Source of the DNA: Oscillospiraceae bacterium
GTDB lineage: Bacteria > Bacillota > Clostridia > UBA1212
Length of the DNA: 64,000 nt
Direction: 5' to 3'
NCBI GenBank assembly: GCA_015069195.1
Contig: SVJA01000002.1
Location: forward strand, 62,001-126,000
A program made the position numbers and the translations under genes. Under the pieces are notes generated by a model that saw nothing but the letters and a program-made list of their open reading frames with translations, did not search any database and was not told the origin of the DNA. Positions 32,582 through 41,810 of the stretch are shown here, piece by piece (the first letter of the stretch is position 1; each line of letters opens with the position of its first letter).

Positions 32582-35188
32582 TTATTCGTCAAGTCCGAGC
32601 TTTTGCAAAATCTCTTGACCTGCATCTGTATCAGGAGTCATCTCCTCGTCCGAAACATTCTCTGAATCAGCATCTTCCGAAACCTCACCGAGTTCTTCGT
32701 CAGACTCCTCGTCTTCTCTGGCGGTCTTTGCACAACCTACGATAAGATTTTCATCACTCGTCTTCATAAGAATTACGCCTCGTGTAGCACGACCTATCGT
32801 ACTTACATCAGATACATGGAATCTGATGATTACGCCGCTCGATGTGATAAGCATAATATCGTCTTCGTCATGTACCATAAGCATTCCGACGAGTTCACCT
32901 GTTTTATCACTGACTTTGTATGTGATAAGACCTTTACCGCCTCTGTTCTGAATCTTATATTCATCAACAGAAGTTTTCTTACCGAAGCCCTTCTCCGTGA
33001 CTATCATCAAAGTATCTTCTGGGTTGTTGCAAACGTCCATACCAATTACATAATCGTCACCTTTGAGTTCTATACCTCTTACACCGATAGATGCACGGCC
33101 GGTAGCTCTGACATCGCTTTCACTAAATCTGATAGCCATACCCTTTCTGGTAGCAAACATTACAGTATCATTTTCATCTGCAAGTCTTGCGTTTATAAGT
33201 TCATCATCTTCACGAAGTTCTATCGCAATCAGACCGCTCTTACGGATATTTACATAATCACTAAGCGCAGTTTTCTTCACAGTACCAAGCTTTGTACCCA
33301 TTATGATGTACTTTGCATCTTCGAAAGTCTTTATCGGGATAATGGTAGCAACTTTTTCTTCCGGAGCAAGCTGGAGCAAGTTTACGATAGCCATACCTCT
33401 TGCGGTTCTGCCGGAATCCGGAATCTGGTAACCCTTGAGCGAATATACACGACCTTTGTTTGTGATAAAGAGCAATAAATCGTGTGAAGATGTAATAATG
33501 AGCTGTTCTACAAAGTCCTCATCACGTGCAGAAAGTCCCATAACTCCTCTGCCACCTCTGTTCTGAGCTCTGTATGTGCTGGCTGCAGTTCTCTTAATAT
33601 AACCGAAGTGCGTAAGAGTTATAGCAACATTCTGCTCATTTATAAGATCATCAATATCGATTTCTCCCTCAAACGGCACGATTCTTGTCTTTCTGTCATC
33701 TGCATATTTAGCTTTTATTGCAAGAATTTCTTCTTTTATAACGCCGAACAATTTAACCTCATCTGCGAGTATCTCACGGTAATAAGCAATGCTCTTCCGC
33801 TTTTCCTCATACTCGTGGAGTACTTTATCTCTTTCAAGTCCTGTAAGTCTACCGAGTCGGAGATCTACGATGTACTGCGCCTGTCTTTCGGTAAATCCGA
33901 AGCGCTCCATAAGTCCGGCTTTAGCATCAGCCTCTGTGCGAGCATTTCTGATAATATTTATAACCTCATCGATATGATCAAGGGCTGTAAGTGTACCCTC
34001 CAAAATATGTGCTCTGTCGAGGTCCTTTTGCAAATCAAACTGAGTTCTTCTTGTAACAACATCTTTCTGATGTGCAATGTAGTATCCGAGAACTTCCTTG
34101 AGATTGAGAAGCTTCGGCTCATACGATTTTCCGTCAGGTCCTGCCGGTACAACAGCAAGCATATTAACATTAAATGCAGACTGCAAATCGGTATATTTGT
34201 AAAGCTGATTGAGTATAACGTTTGCATTAGCCTCACGCTTGAGCTCTATAACAATTCTGATACCCTTTTTACTGTACTCGTCACGAAGATCCGAAATACC
34301 CTCAATACGCTTTTCTTTGTGAAGTTCTGCTATACGTTCAACAAGTTTAGCATTGTTTACCTGATAAGGGATCTCTGTAACTATAATCTGCTGTCTGCCG
34401 TTTGAAAGTTCTTCTATTTTGGCTTCCGCACGTACTAAAATTCTGCCCTTACCTGTCCTGTAAGCTTCGCGTATACCCTGCTTGCCCAAAATATTGCAAG
34501 CAGTCGGGAAGTCAGGACCTTTTATATACTGCATAAGCTCGTCGATAGAAATCTCCGGATTATCAATCATCGCAACAACACCGTCGATAACTTCTCCGAG
34601 GTTGTGTGTAGGGATATTTGTCGCCATACCTACGGCAATACCCGATGAACCATTTACAAGAAGATTCGGGAATCTTGCAGGAAGAACAGAAGGCTCCACC
34701 TCGTGATCATCATAGTTCGGTCTGAAATCAACGGTATCTTTATTTATATCAGAAAGAAGCTCCGTTGTGATCTTTGCCATACGACACTCTGTATAACGCT
34801 GTGCGGCCGGCGGATCGGCATCTCTCGAACCAAAGTTACCGTTACCGTCAACAAGTGTATATCTCATAGAGAAATCCTGGGCAAGACGTACCAAACTATC
34901 ATAAATAGCAGCATCACCGTGCGGGTGATATTTACCCATCGCATAACCTACAGTAGTAGCACACTTACGGTACGGTTTCTCGGGAGTAAATCCCTGCTCA
35001 TAAAGAGAAAACAATATTCTTCTGTGAACAGGCTTAAGACCGTCTCTTACGTCAGGCAAAGCTCTGTCCACGATAACACTCATAGAATAGTCAATAAAGT
35101 AACGTTTCATTTCGCTGTCAACATCGACAGGAATAAGTACACCTTTTGACTCATTTTCAACATTTTCTAAATTTTCATTTTCGGCCAT
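32582..35188 (-). CDS. gyrA: DNA gyrase subunit A
   Basis: An 868-aa type IIA topoisomerase subunit that breaks and rejoins DNA and wraps it for negative supercoiling. The catalytic tyrosine lies in AAQRYTECRM (~120), the quinolone-determining region in KYHPHGDAAIYDSLVRLAQDF, given as HPHGDAAIYDSLVRLAQ (~78), and the GyrA box is QNRGGRGVMG (~555), which separates it from ParC. Six C-terminal pinwheel blades and a very acidic tail follow. In the region corresponding to E. coli Ser83 the residue is Ala (GDAAI). ATG at 35188 follows AAGGAT; a longer frame is rejected. gyrB is not adjacent. Confidence 0.97.
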   Translation of the reverse strand: MAENENLENVENESKGVLIPVDVDSEMKRYFIDYSMSVIVDRALPDVRDGLKPVHRRILFSLYEQGFTPEKPYRKCATTVGYAMGKYHPHGDAAIYDSLVRLAQDFSMRYTLVDGNGNFGSRDADPPAAQRYTECRMAKITTELLSDINKDTVDFRPNYDDHEVEPSVLPARFPNLLVNGSSGIAVGMATNIPTHNLGEVIDGVVAMIDNPEISIDELMQYIKGPDFPTACNILGKQGIREAYRTGKGRILVRAEAKIEELSNGRQQIIVTEIPYQVNNAKLVERIAELHKEKRIEGISDLRDEYSKKGIRIVIELKREANANVILNQLYKYTDLQSAFNVNMLAVVPAGPDGKSYEPKLLNLKEVLGYYIAHQKDVVTRRTQFDLQKDLDRAHILEGTLTALDHIDEVINIIRNARTEADAKAGLMERFGFTERQAQYIVDLRLGRLTGLERDKVLHEYEEKRKSIAYYREILADEVKLFGVIKEEILAIKAKYADDRKTRIVPFEGEIDIDDLINEQNVAITLTHFGYIKRTAASTYRAQNRGGRGVMGLSARDEDFVEQLIITSSHDLLLFITNKGRVYSLKGYQIPDSGRTARGMAIVNLLQLAPEEKVATIIPIKTFEDAKYIIMGTKLGTVKKTALSDYVNIRKSGLIAIELREDDELINARLADENDTVMFATRKGMAIRFSESDVRATGRASIGVRGIELKGDDYVIGMDVCNNPEDTLMIVTEKGFGKKTSVDEYKIQNRGGKGLITYKVSDKTGELVGMLMVHDEDDIMLITSSGVIIRFHVSDVSTIGRATRGVILMKTSDENLIVGCAKTAREDEESDEELGEVSEDADSENVSDEEMTPDTDAGQEILQKLGLDE

Positions 35189-35231
35189 ACTAAAAATCCT
35201 TTCTTGTCGCATACGCCAAATTAACGTTAAA

Positions 35232-35260
35232 ATTATATCATATTTCAATTGTTTTGTCCA
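35232..35260 (-). promoter_or_regulatory. Promoter of gyrA
   Basis: Minus-strand TGGACA (35255-35260) and TATAAT (35232-35237), spacing 17 bp; about 45 nt from the start codon. Confidence 0.75.
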
Positions 35261-35343
35261 GCTCGACCTCCTGTCGAGCAAAGCCAAAAACGAGCAAAAC
35301 AGGGCAATTTCAGTTATCTGTCACGATTTGCCCGTTTTTTGAT

Positions 35344-35393
35344 AAAAACCTGCCCGAGCGCCGCCATCGTATCAGCGACATCTCGGGCAGGTT
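35344..35393 (-). terminator. Rho-independent terminator of the mannosyltransferase gene
   Basis: Stem AACCTGCCCGAG/CTCGGGCAGGTT (12 bp) with a 23-nt loop is followed by TTTTTATC on the minus strand, 30 nt after the stop codon at 35424. Confidence 0.85.
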
Positions 35394-35423
35394 CCAAACC
35401 ATTAAATTTAATATGAAATTAAA

Positions 35424-36842
35424 TTACCATACTTGCCAACGCATCACAAATGCGTAAAGATAAAAAACAGAAGCAGCGGTAAATACAATTGTGAATATCG
35501 TATCAGCTTTTCTGTTTTCCGTTAAAGTTGAGATACCAACCGGAATTACAAACAATGCCAGAAGATATCTCGGTCCGCTGAGAAGCCATGTTGCACCTAT
35601 TGCAGCAACAAAGTATGCTATAGCGTACGCCGAATAACTCGCACGCAGTTTTTTCACCGTAAATATCAACAAAACAAGTGTAGAAAAACTACTTAAGAGG
35701 TTCGGAATCCAAAGACCAAGCATCGTTGAAAAATTATCTTTTGCAGACGAAATCAGATGCTCGGTCTGATAGGATGCGGTATTAAAAAACCAGCCGAATT
35801 CCTGACTCCAATGTTCCTTTTGGTAATACAAAAACTTGAAAGGATCGCCGGATACTTTATAGTTTATATAACAATACACCGCAAAGCCGGCAGGTATAAG
35901 AAAAATTGAAAATGCATTGAGAAAAACAAAAACTTTTTCACGCACATGCGGTGTTCGTCTTTCCTCCACATACTCTTTGTTTACAAGGTAGTTTATAAAT
36001 TCCATAATAAGAGGAACTATAAGCACCAGTCCGAGAGTACGCGTAAACGCGGCATAACCACCGAAAACACATGCAAAAAACCACTTTCTTTTTCTTGCAA
36101 AATAGATACATGAAACGCTGCATAACAAAAACAAACTCTCGCTCATAGGTGCAACAAAGAAGAATATGCCCGGAATGAGGCATAAAAATTTCAAGGCCCG
36201 AAGCGAAGTCTGTTTGTCACAATCAATGCGCATCAGTTTATAAAACATCGCACCTGCAGCGCCGAAACAAATTGATGAAACCGCAAGGCTTGCGTATAAA
36301 TAATTATCAAATAATACATTAAAAATTTTTATAATCAACGGATAACCCGGCAGGAAAACAAGCTGAACCAAACGATCCCATTCACCGTCGGATAAATACC
36401 AATCTTTTGCTATATCAAGGTAGTGCCCGCTGTCAAGACATTCCCAAAACGTCAATGACTCACTGAGCGGTTGTACACCGTGCAGAGCACAGCGAAGTGC
36501 ATATACAATAATAATTATAAAAAAACATACAAAATTTAATAAGAAAAATACTTTTAGAGCAGTTATATTTATTTCCTTTTTATCGGTCTTTATTTCTGTG
36601 TAAATTTTATTATCAGGCGGAGCCTTCATCCTCCAGAATTCCGTAAACTCGGGAACGAATCTCAAACATACAATTACAAAAAGAAGAAAACTCAATACTG
36701 CGGCAATTCCGCCTTCTACTGATATATTTTCAGTCCCAAAAAACCAACTTATAAAAATTGCCGTCGCTGTTATAATACCGGCAATTGAAATCCATATTTC
36801 AATTTTTTTCAGTTCTTCCAGAAATTTTTGTTTAAAATTCAT
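35424..36842 (-). CDS. Gpi18/PIG-V-like membrane mannosyltransferase
   Basis: A 472-aa polytopic membrane protein with about ten helices and the signatures of lipid-linked mannosyltransferases of the Gpi18/PIG-V type: an acidic loop with WECLDSGHYLDIAKDWY (~136-152, D-x-G-HY) and QLVFLPGYPLIIK (~165). It would transfer a sugar from a polyprenyl carrier on the outside of the membrane. ATG at 36842 follows GAGGAG by 7 bases; an upstream ATG lies before it. No partner glycan genes are adjacent. Confidence 0.8.
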   Translation of the reverse strand: MNFKQKFLEELKKIEIWISIAGIITATAIFISWFFGTENISVEGGIAAVLSFLLFVIVCLRFVPEFTEFWRMKAPPDNKIYTEIKTDKKEINITALKVFFLLNFVCFFIIIIVYALRCALHGVQPLSESLTFWECLDSGHYLDIAKDWYLSDGEWDRLVQLVFLPGYPLIIKIFNVLFDNYLYASLAVSSICFGAAGAMFYKLMRIDCDKQTSLRALKFLCLIPGIFFFVAPMSESLFLLCSVSCIYFARKRKWFFACVFGGYAAFTRTLGLVLIVPLIMEFINYLVNKEYVEERRTPHVREKVFVFLNAFSIFLIPAGFAVYCYINYKVSGDPFKFLYYQKEHWSQEFGWFFNTASYQTEHLISSAKDNFSTMLGLWIPNLLSSFSTLVLLIFTVKKLRASYSAYAIAYFVAAIGATWLLSGPRYLLALFVIPVGISTLTENRKADTIFTIVFTAASVFYLYAFVMRWQVW

Positions 36843-36866
36843 AGCAATTCTCCTCATTGTTGTTTT

Positions 36867-36895
36867 AGAATATCACAACACCGATTGCTACGCAA
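36867..36895 (-). promoter_or_regulatory. Promoter of the mannosyltransferase gene
   Basis: Minus-strand TTGCGT (36890-36895) and TATTCT (36867-36872), spacing 17 bp, about 20 nt upstream of the start. Confidence 0.45.
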
Positions 36896-36902
36896 TTATA
36901 TT

Positions 36903-37433
36903 TTAATCGTCCATCATCAATGCAACAAGACTTATAAATTGCAACGGAGTTAGCTCTTCGTCTTTACCAAACGAAACTATTTTTGTTTCTCGTTCAAACA
37001 GTCTCATTGCGCTTTCCGACACCTCCTCGTTAAAAGCCGTCCGCATTGCACGTTCAACACTTTTGTGCGACACATTATAATGTTCGGCTATCACCATATA
37101 AATATTCTTTTGTGCATTTGTAGTTGCCAGAGCATCATTCATGCAAATAAGTATCGCCGTATAAAAATAATGAAACCCAACACTGGTAATACTAATTCCA
37201 ATACCGTAAAGCAACCTTATTATTCTTAAATTTTCGCCAACATTCTTTTCCTTCGTACTCTGAGTTGTAACAGTTCTGCAACCTATGGCGCCGTACCGAT
37301 TGTATATATCATCACAACCGGGAACCGTTATCGTCCCATTTCTCATCATATCACCCTCCGATTCAATATATTTGGCGTCAAAACCAACATTATATACTAT
37401 ATATTGTACCTTTGGCGATATCAATCTTTCCAA
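36903..37433 (-). CDS. Spo0A C-terminal-domain protein without receiver domain
   Basis: A ~176-aa protein whose C-terminal ~115 residues match the Spo0A DNA-binding domain, especially YMVIAEHYNVSHKSVERAMR (~113-132), where the recognition helix sits, and LTPLQFISLVALMMDD at the end. The receiver domain of Spo0A is missing; the N-terminal ~60 residues do not resemble one. Such proteins in Clostridia may be regulators of phase or sporulation outside the phosphorelay, or simply bind 0A-box-like sites; the role is unknown. Start is uncertain: TTG at 37433 after AGGAG (chosen) or ATG 37349/37346 after GGAGGG, giving about 147 residues. Confidence 0.8.
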   Translation of the reverse strand: MERLISPKVQYIVYNVGFDAKYIESEGDMMRNGTITVPGCDDIYNRYGAIGCRTVTTQSTKEKNVGENLRIIRLLYGIGISITSVGFHYFYTAILICMNDALATTNAQKNIYMVIAEHYNVSHKSVERAMRTAFNEEVSESAMRLFERETKIVSFGKDEELTPLQFISLVALMMDD

Positions 37434-37488
37434 TTCGGTCTCCTGCAAAATTAAAATAGTCTATTTAACGCAAAAAATAATTTTTTAT

Positions 37489-37517
37489 TTGTAAAAGTAT
37501 GTATTCGATGTTATAAT
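37489..37517 (+). promoter_or_regulatory. Promoter of tRNA-Thr
   Basis: TTGTAA (37489-37494) and TATAAT (37512-37517) with 17-bp spacing. Predicted start is about 7 nt upstream of the mature tRNA. Confidence 0.75.
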
Positions 37518-37530
37518 TTCGCTTGTACTT

Positions 37531-37602
37531 GCCAATGTGGCTCAGGGGTAGAGCAATTCACTCGTAATGAATAGGCCGTGGGTTCGATTCCCACCATTGG
37601 CT
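37531..37602 (+). tRNA. tRNA-Thr (anticodon CGT)
   Basis: Full cloverleaf: 7-bp acceptor GCCAATG/CATTGGC, D-arm GCTC/GAGC, anticodon stem ATTCA/TGAAT with loop CTCGTAA (anticodon CGT, reading ACG), T-arm GTGGG/CCCAC with TTCGATT loop. CCA is not encoded. It has its own promoter and terminator, so it is a single-gene unit. Confidence 0.95.
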
Positions 37603-37603
37603 T

Positions 37604-37641
37604 AAAAAGCCTTCGATGTGTTCATCATCGAAGGCTTTTTT
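37604..37641 (+). terminator. Terminator of tRNA-Thr
   Basis: Stem AAAGCCTTCGATG/CATCGAAGGCTTT with a short loop is followed by TTTTTTC immediately after the tRNA. It is also placed to act on the DUF89 gene from the other side, where a matching A-run gives a shorter T-run. Confidence 0.9.
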
Positions 37642-37645
37642 CATC

Positions 37646-38527
37646 TTATTTTAAATCTTTATCATTCACGATTATTCCAGTGTACTTCTCTACGCTGAAC
37701 TCTCTCGCAAAAAGATTGCATTTGCACATAAAAATATAATAGATATTTCTGCCGCACATTCTGAGCGTTTCAAAGTTTGCCTGACCTTTTGCGACGATTA
37801 CATCTGCGGAATTTATTACAGAGCGAGCCTCGTCCGAAAGTTTATCTTCATACGTTCCTGCTATGTTGTTTCCGTTATCGATAACATCCGCTACCGACAT
37901 CAAATCAATTTGCTTTGCATCTGCCAGTGTAGCATCGTTTAAAACATCACCACCGCGTACTATTGCCGTAACTTTTGCCGCAGGATTTACTTTGCGAATT
38001 TGCTCCATAAGGAGTTTGTCAAGTACAACCTCTCCGCAGTTATCTGTAAGGAAAACTATCTCTTTTGCTGAAATCAAATCATTTTTGAGCGCATCATATA
38101 CATCGGGCAAAACCGGATGCTTGTATGACTCATCGAGAAATCTTTGGAGTTCGTTCTCATCAACATTATTTAAAGTACCGAAGTCAATATAGTTTCCGGT
38201 CATAGTATACTTTATCGCTGCAAGCAAAGGATCATCAGAAGACTCTATCGATTTACGTATAGCGTCTGACTTTTCAAGCATAACATTGTTGAAATATCTT
38301 TTCGTTTCAGTAAAATCTTTTTTAATTTTGAACATGTCCCACAGTAATTTGTCAATCTTGTCAAGCAGCACCGGCGCACTCAAGCTATCGTCGGCATTCT
38401 GCATTATCGAAAGAAGTCTTTTGACATATTCCAGTTTTTCCGATTCTTTTGCATCCGCAGGATATGAGTAAATGTATTTTTTTATCATACAGGCAACACA
38501 TTCTGCCCGTAGTCTCTTAATCTTCAT
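37646..38527 (-). CDS. DUF89/ARMT1-like metal-dependent phosphatase
   Basis: A 293-aa member of the DUF89 (damage-control phosphatase) family, thought to hydrolyse phosphometabolites. Visible features are the paired cysteines at the start (ECVACMIKK, ~9), the block DNCGEVVLDKLL (~161, metal ligand Asp and Asn), VRGGDVLNDATLADA (~187), DNGNNIAGT (~216) and KGQANFETL (~248). Substrate is unknown. It is followed by a small zinc-ribbon gene upstream in the same orientation with a 24-bp gap. Confidence 0.9.
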   Translation of the reverse strand: MKIKRLRAECVACMIKKYIYSYPADAKESEKLEYVKRLLSIMQNADDSLSAPVLLDKIDKLLWDMFKIKKDFTETKRYFNNVMLEKSDAIRKSIESSDDPLLAAIKYTMTGNYIDFGTLNNVDENELQRFLDESYKHPVLPDVYDALKNDLISAKEIVFLTDNCGEVVLDKLLMEQIRKVNPAAKVTAIVRGGDVLNDATLADAKQIDLMSVADVIDNGNNIAGTYEDKLSDEARSVINSADVIVAKGQANFETLRMCGRNIYYIFMCKCNLFAREFSVEKYTGIIVNDKDLK

Positions 38528-38551
38528 AATACAAGTAAATATCCTTTGTTT

Positions 38552-38887
38552 TTATCTTTTATTTCCGCACTTCGCACAAAAGCGATCATTTTCGCCGAAT
38601 TTATTTCCGCACTGCGTACAGAATAAAACTACACCTGCCGGTTGCGCCGCAATAGTTTCCGCAGGCACCTCAGTCGGCAATGAAAGAGACGCACCTGTCG
38701 CCGGATCAACAGCATATTTTTCACTATGTCTCAACGGGGTTTTACATCTCGGACAATATACAAACCCATCTGGATACCATGGTCTGAAATCCAGCTTATC
38801 ATCCATATACTCAACACCTGTTTTACACTCTTCACAAATCTGACGATAAACAAGGCCACTATGCCACTCAGCTCTTTTAAAACCCAT
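38552..38887 (-). CDS. Small zinc-ribbon protein
   Basis: A 111-aa protein with three Cys pairs: CEEC (~18), CPRC (~45) and a C-terminal zinc ribbon CTQCGNKFGENDRFCAKCG (~90). The N-terminal part has Trp- and Tyr-rich sequence. Function unknown; likely a zinc-binding adaptor. Upstream of the DUF89 gene and probably co-transcribed. Confidence 0.75.
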   Translation of the reverse strand: MGFKRAEWHSGLVYRQICEECKTGVEYMDDKLDFRPWYPDGFVYCPRCKTPLRHSEKYAVDPATGASLSLPTEVPAETIAAQPAGVVLFCTQCGNKFGENDRFCAKCGNKR

Positions 38888-38963
38888 ATTTTTTGCACTC
38901 CTTTACATTTTTACAATATGTTACCATATCTGCCTAAACTTTACCACAGAATATCACATAAAG

Positions 38964-39004
38964 CAAAAAGCCGTATGCAAAGTCAGAAAACTTTACATAC
39001 GGCT
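38964..39004 (-). terminator. Terminator of putP
   Basis: Stem AGCCGTATG(T/C)AAAG with an 8-nt loop is followed by TTTTTGC on the minus strand, 20 nt after the putP stop codon. Confidence 0.85.
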
Positions 39005-39023
39005 AATCTTTAAATCTTTAACA

Positions 39024-40592
39024 TTAAGCCTGCTCTGTTATACATGCCTTAGCAGCCTCAAAATCAGCCTCAATTTCCGCTGACGGACGAGGTGTGATAA
39101 GAGAAACCACAACAATACAAACTGACGAGAATATGAATGCAGGAAGCAATTCATATATTGCAAACGCACCGCCGAGACCGCTGATAACGAGCTTCCAGAG
39201 GAAGACCATTCCGGCACCGCCTACCATACCTGCAACAGCACCAGCTCTTGTTGTACGCTTCCAGAAAAGCGAGAACAACATAAGAGGTCCGAATGTAGCA
39301 CCGAAGCCTGCCCATGCAAATGATACAACCTTGAATATTACGCTGTTTTCATCAAGTGCAATAACGATAGCGATGAGTGCGATAAGCATAAGAATTATTC
39401 TTGTTACCCACATAACTTCTTTGTCTGTAGCTTTTTTCTTCACGATACCCTGATAGATATTCTTTGAGAAAGCAGAAGCTGCAATGAGAAGGTACGAGTC
39501 CGAAGAGCTTATCGTCGCAGCCAGAATACCTGCCATTACAAAACCTGCAAGTATCGGCGGGAAGAAGCTTGTCGAAAGTACGATAAAGATGCTTTCCGCA
39601 CTTGATGCGGTTGTAAGAGTTGTCGGGAAAAGATGTCTTCCCATTATTCCTATAAATACTGCAATCGCAAGAGAAATAATTACCCAGATCATAGCGATAC
39701 GTCTTGACTGTTTAAGTTCAGACTCTTTACGAATAGCCATAAATCTCAGAAGAACCTGAGGCATACCGAAATAACCAAGTCCCCAGGCAAGCATAGAGAA
39801 CACGCTCAATATTCCGTAATCCTTTGCTTCGCCGAATTGAGGTACACCGTCAACAACAGCCTGAACTCCGTCTGCATCTACGGTCGGGTTTGCCAAACCG
39901 AAAAACTCAAAAAATCCGGGGATGGATTGTGCATTTTCCACAATTGCACCGAGGCTGCCGGCTTTGAAAATACCGACAATTACAACAACGGCCAAAGCAA
40001 TAAACATTACAATACCCTGCATAAAGTCAGACGCACTCTCTGCGAGGAAGCCTCCGAGGATTGTGTAGACCAATACGAATACTGCACCGAGAATCATCAT
40101 CCAAGTATAGTCAAGTCCGAACAATGTCGAGAAAAGTTTACCGCATGTTACAAAACAACTTGATGCATAAACGGTGAAGAACACCAATATAAACAACGCT
40201 GCGATGGACATAACAACTTTCTTTTTCTCTCTGAATCTGTTTGAGAAAAAGTCGGGCAATGTAATCGAATTATTCGCAACAACACTGTAACGGCGAAGTC
40301 TTTTTGACACAATAAGCCAGTTGAAATATGTACCGACTGCAAGACCTATTGCAGTCCATGCTGCATCTGCCAAACCACACCAATACGCAACACCCGGCAA
40401 TCCCATCAAAAGCCAGCCGCTCATATCCGATGCCTCTGCACTCATAGCAGTTACCCAAGGGCCGAGTGATCTTCCGCCCAAGAAATATTCTTCTGAATTT
40501 TTGTTTGCTCTCTTTGCGTATACAAGACCGATAATGACAACGGCAGCCATATACACAATCATAGCAATCAAGATCTGTACTTCTTTACTCAT
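39024..40592 (-). CDS. putP: Sodium/proline symporter (SSS family)
   Basis: A 522-aa membrane symporter with about 13 helices, importing proline with Na+. The SSS signature regions are clear: EEYFLGGRSLGPWVTAMSAEASDMSGWLLMG, given here as GGRSLGPWVTAMSAEASDMS (~38-57), then LPGVAYWCGL, and the conserved GGFLAESASDFMQG block (~190). It belongs to the PutP branch by these motifs. ATG at 40592 follows AAGGAAAC; a start 7 codons upstream is rejected. Single gene with its own terminator. Confidence 0.93.
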   Translation of the reverse strand: MSKEVQILIAMIVYMAAVVIIGLVYAKRANKNSEEYFLGGRSLGPWVTAMSAEASDMSGWLLMGLPGVAYWCGLADAAWTAIGLAVGTYFNWLIVSKRLRRYSVVANNSITLPDFFSNRFREKKKVVMSIAALFILVFFTVYASSCFVTCGKLFSTLFGLDYTWMMILGAVFVLVYTILGGFLAESASDFMQGIVMFIALAVVVIVGIFKAGSLGAIVENAQSIPGFFEFFGLANPTVDADGVQAVVDGVPQFGEAKDYGILSVFSMLAWGLGYFGMPQVLLRFMAIRKESELKQSRRIAMIWVIISLAIAVFIGIMGRHLFPTTLTTASSAESIFIVLSTSFFPPILAGFVMAGILAATISSSDSYLLIAASAFSKNIYQGIVKKKATDKEVMWVTRIILMLIALIAIVIALDENSVIFKVVSFAWAGFGATFGPLMLFSLFWKRTTRAGAVAGMVGGAGMVFLWKLVISGLGGAFAIYELLPAFIFSSVCIVVVSLITPRPSAEIEADFEAAKACITEQA

Positions 40593-40697
40593 TTTGTTTC
40601 CTTTCACAAACAAGCAAGGTAAATATTATAAAACCCTCTTGTTTTTAGTAGTATTGGAATAATATAACACTATTTTTACAAATTTGCAAAAAAAACT

Positions 40698-41519
40698 CTA
40701 TACACCCAAAAGTGCAGACCATGTTTTTATACCGCATAGCCCGTCAGCTCCAATATTTCTTGACTTCTGGAACGCTTTAACGGCACTCACCGTTGCCGCA
40801 CCAAACGAACCGTCCGCACCGGAAGGACCGCAATCAAATCCTTTTGCAATCAGAAGTTGTTGCATTGATTTTACCTGGCTTGTATAAGGACTTTCTTGAT
40901 ACATACCCGACCGGAGTTCTGTCAATGTTATATTTACTTTCGGTGCACCGGTTTCCGCAACTACCGTCTTTTCGACATCTGTCATCATTTCAATGAGTCT
41001 TTCACCGTATGCATTGGTCGAATAATTCGGTGCCCACGTAAGAACGGTTTTACCGATTCCGAAACACCAATCAAAATGCCTCGGGTCATTTGTCTCTTCC
41101 GGATATTTTTTAGGATAACCGACAAGCCCTGCATAGAGCGCAGAATGATCCACCTGTGCGTTTATACTGTCTTCCCATGAAGGAAATTTCATATGGCATT
41201 CCGCAACTGTATCCGACGAAGTTTCATTCGGATATTTAGCCATTATAAGTTTAATTTCTTCATCGGTTTTCTTAATGCCTGCCGTATTTTTATACGAAGC
41301 ATCAAGCAACGTTCCTCGAAAATTCATATATCCCGTTTCATACGCCGTCTGGCAATATGAAAACACCGGATTTATTCCTTTTAATATTGCAATCTCCCAG
41401 AATTTCGGTGCAAGATCAATCATAATCTGTGCCGCACCCATTTTCTTTGCCCATGCAATGCCCTGTGCCACCGTCGCAGTTGGCTTTGTCGCAATCTGTC
41501 TGTCAACAATTTCACTCAT
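40698..41519 (-). CDS. Glucosaminidase (GH73-type) with C-terminal peptidoglycan-binding domain
   Basis: A ~273-aa cell-wall hydrolase. Residues ~30-190 resemble the endo-beta-N-acetylglucosaminidase fold with the catalytic glutamate in QTAYETGYMNF (~65) and KNTAGIK. A Lys/Glu-rich linker precedes a PG_binding_1 domain (LLIAKGFDCGPSGADGSFG, AVKAFQKSRNIGADG, ~215-270). There is no signal peptide, so secretion would need an alternative route or holin; phage-type endolysins look like this, but no other phage gene is near. Start uncertain: ATG 41519 or 41540. Confidence 0.8.
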   Translation of the reverse strand: MSEIVDRQIATKPTATVAQGIAWAKKMGAAQIMIDLAPKFWEIAILKGINPVFSYCQTAYETGYMNFRGTLLDASYKNTAGIKKTDEEIKLIMAKYPNETSSDTVAECHMKFPSWEDSINAQVDHSALYAGLVGYPKKYPEETNDPRHFDWCFGIGKTVLTWAPNYSTNAYGERLIEMMTDVEKTVVAETGAPKVNITLTELRSGMYQESPYTSQVKSMQQLLIAKGFDCGPSGADGSFGAATVSAVKAFQKSRNIGADGLCGIKTWSALLGV

Positions 41520-41810
41520 TTTTATCATTCTCACTTTCATTTTCTTTATATTTACTGCAAGCCTTTACTCTAAGCAGATTGACAGCGCAAAAGTTTGCAG
41601 AAAGGATCGTATTACTTTGTAAAAACAGCTCTTTTTATTCCATTCTTTTTTTAGCTACTTAAACATTTTCATCACCTTTAATTACAAATTATGTTTTTTA
41701 AATTCAGAGTGTTAACGTTGGGAAAAATCAATTGTGCAACCGTAAAATTTGCTGTAATATGGTGTCGTATATATACAGACTTTTTAAATAAACAGATGGG
41801 ATGAAATAAA
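41520..41810. other. 290-bp AT-rich intergenic region between divergent genes
   Basis: Holds the plus-strand promoter for the P-loop kinase gene (41749-41777). On the minus side I see only weak promoter-like matches for the glucosaminidase gene. No hairpin or coding potential is evident in the rest. Confidence 0.5.
41749..41777 (+). promoter_or_regulatory. Promoter of the P-loop kinase-like gene
   Basis: TTGCTG (41749-41754) and TATACA (41772-41777), 17-bp spacing; about 33 nt before the ATG at 41811. Confidence 0.5.

Noticed and set aside
31450-32625. Forty-residue N-terminal extension of MnmA
   Set aside because: The added sequence overlaps the gyrA stop and hairpin, and homology begins at the ATG at 32505.
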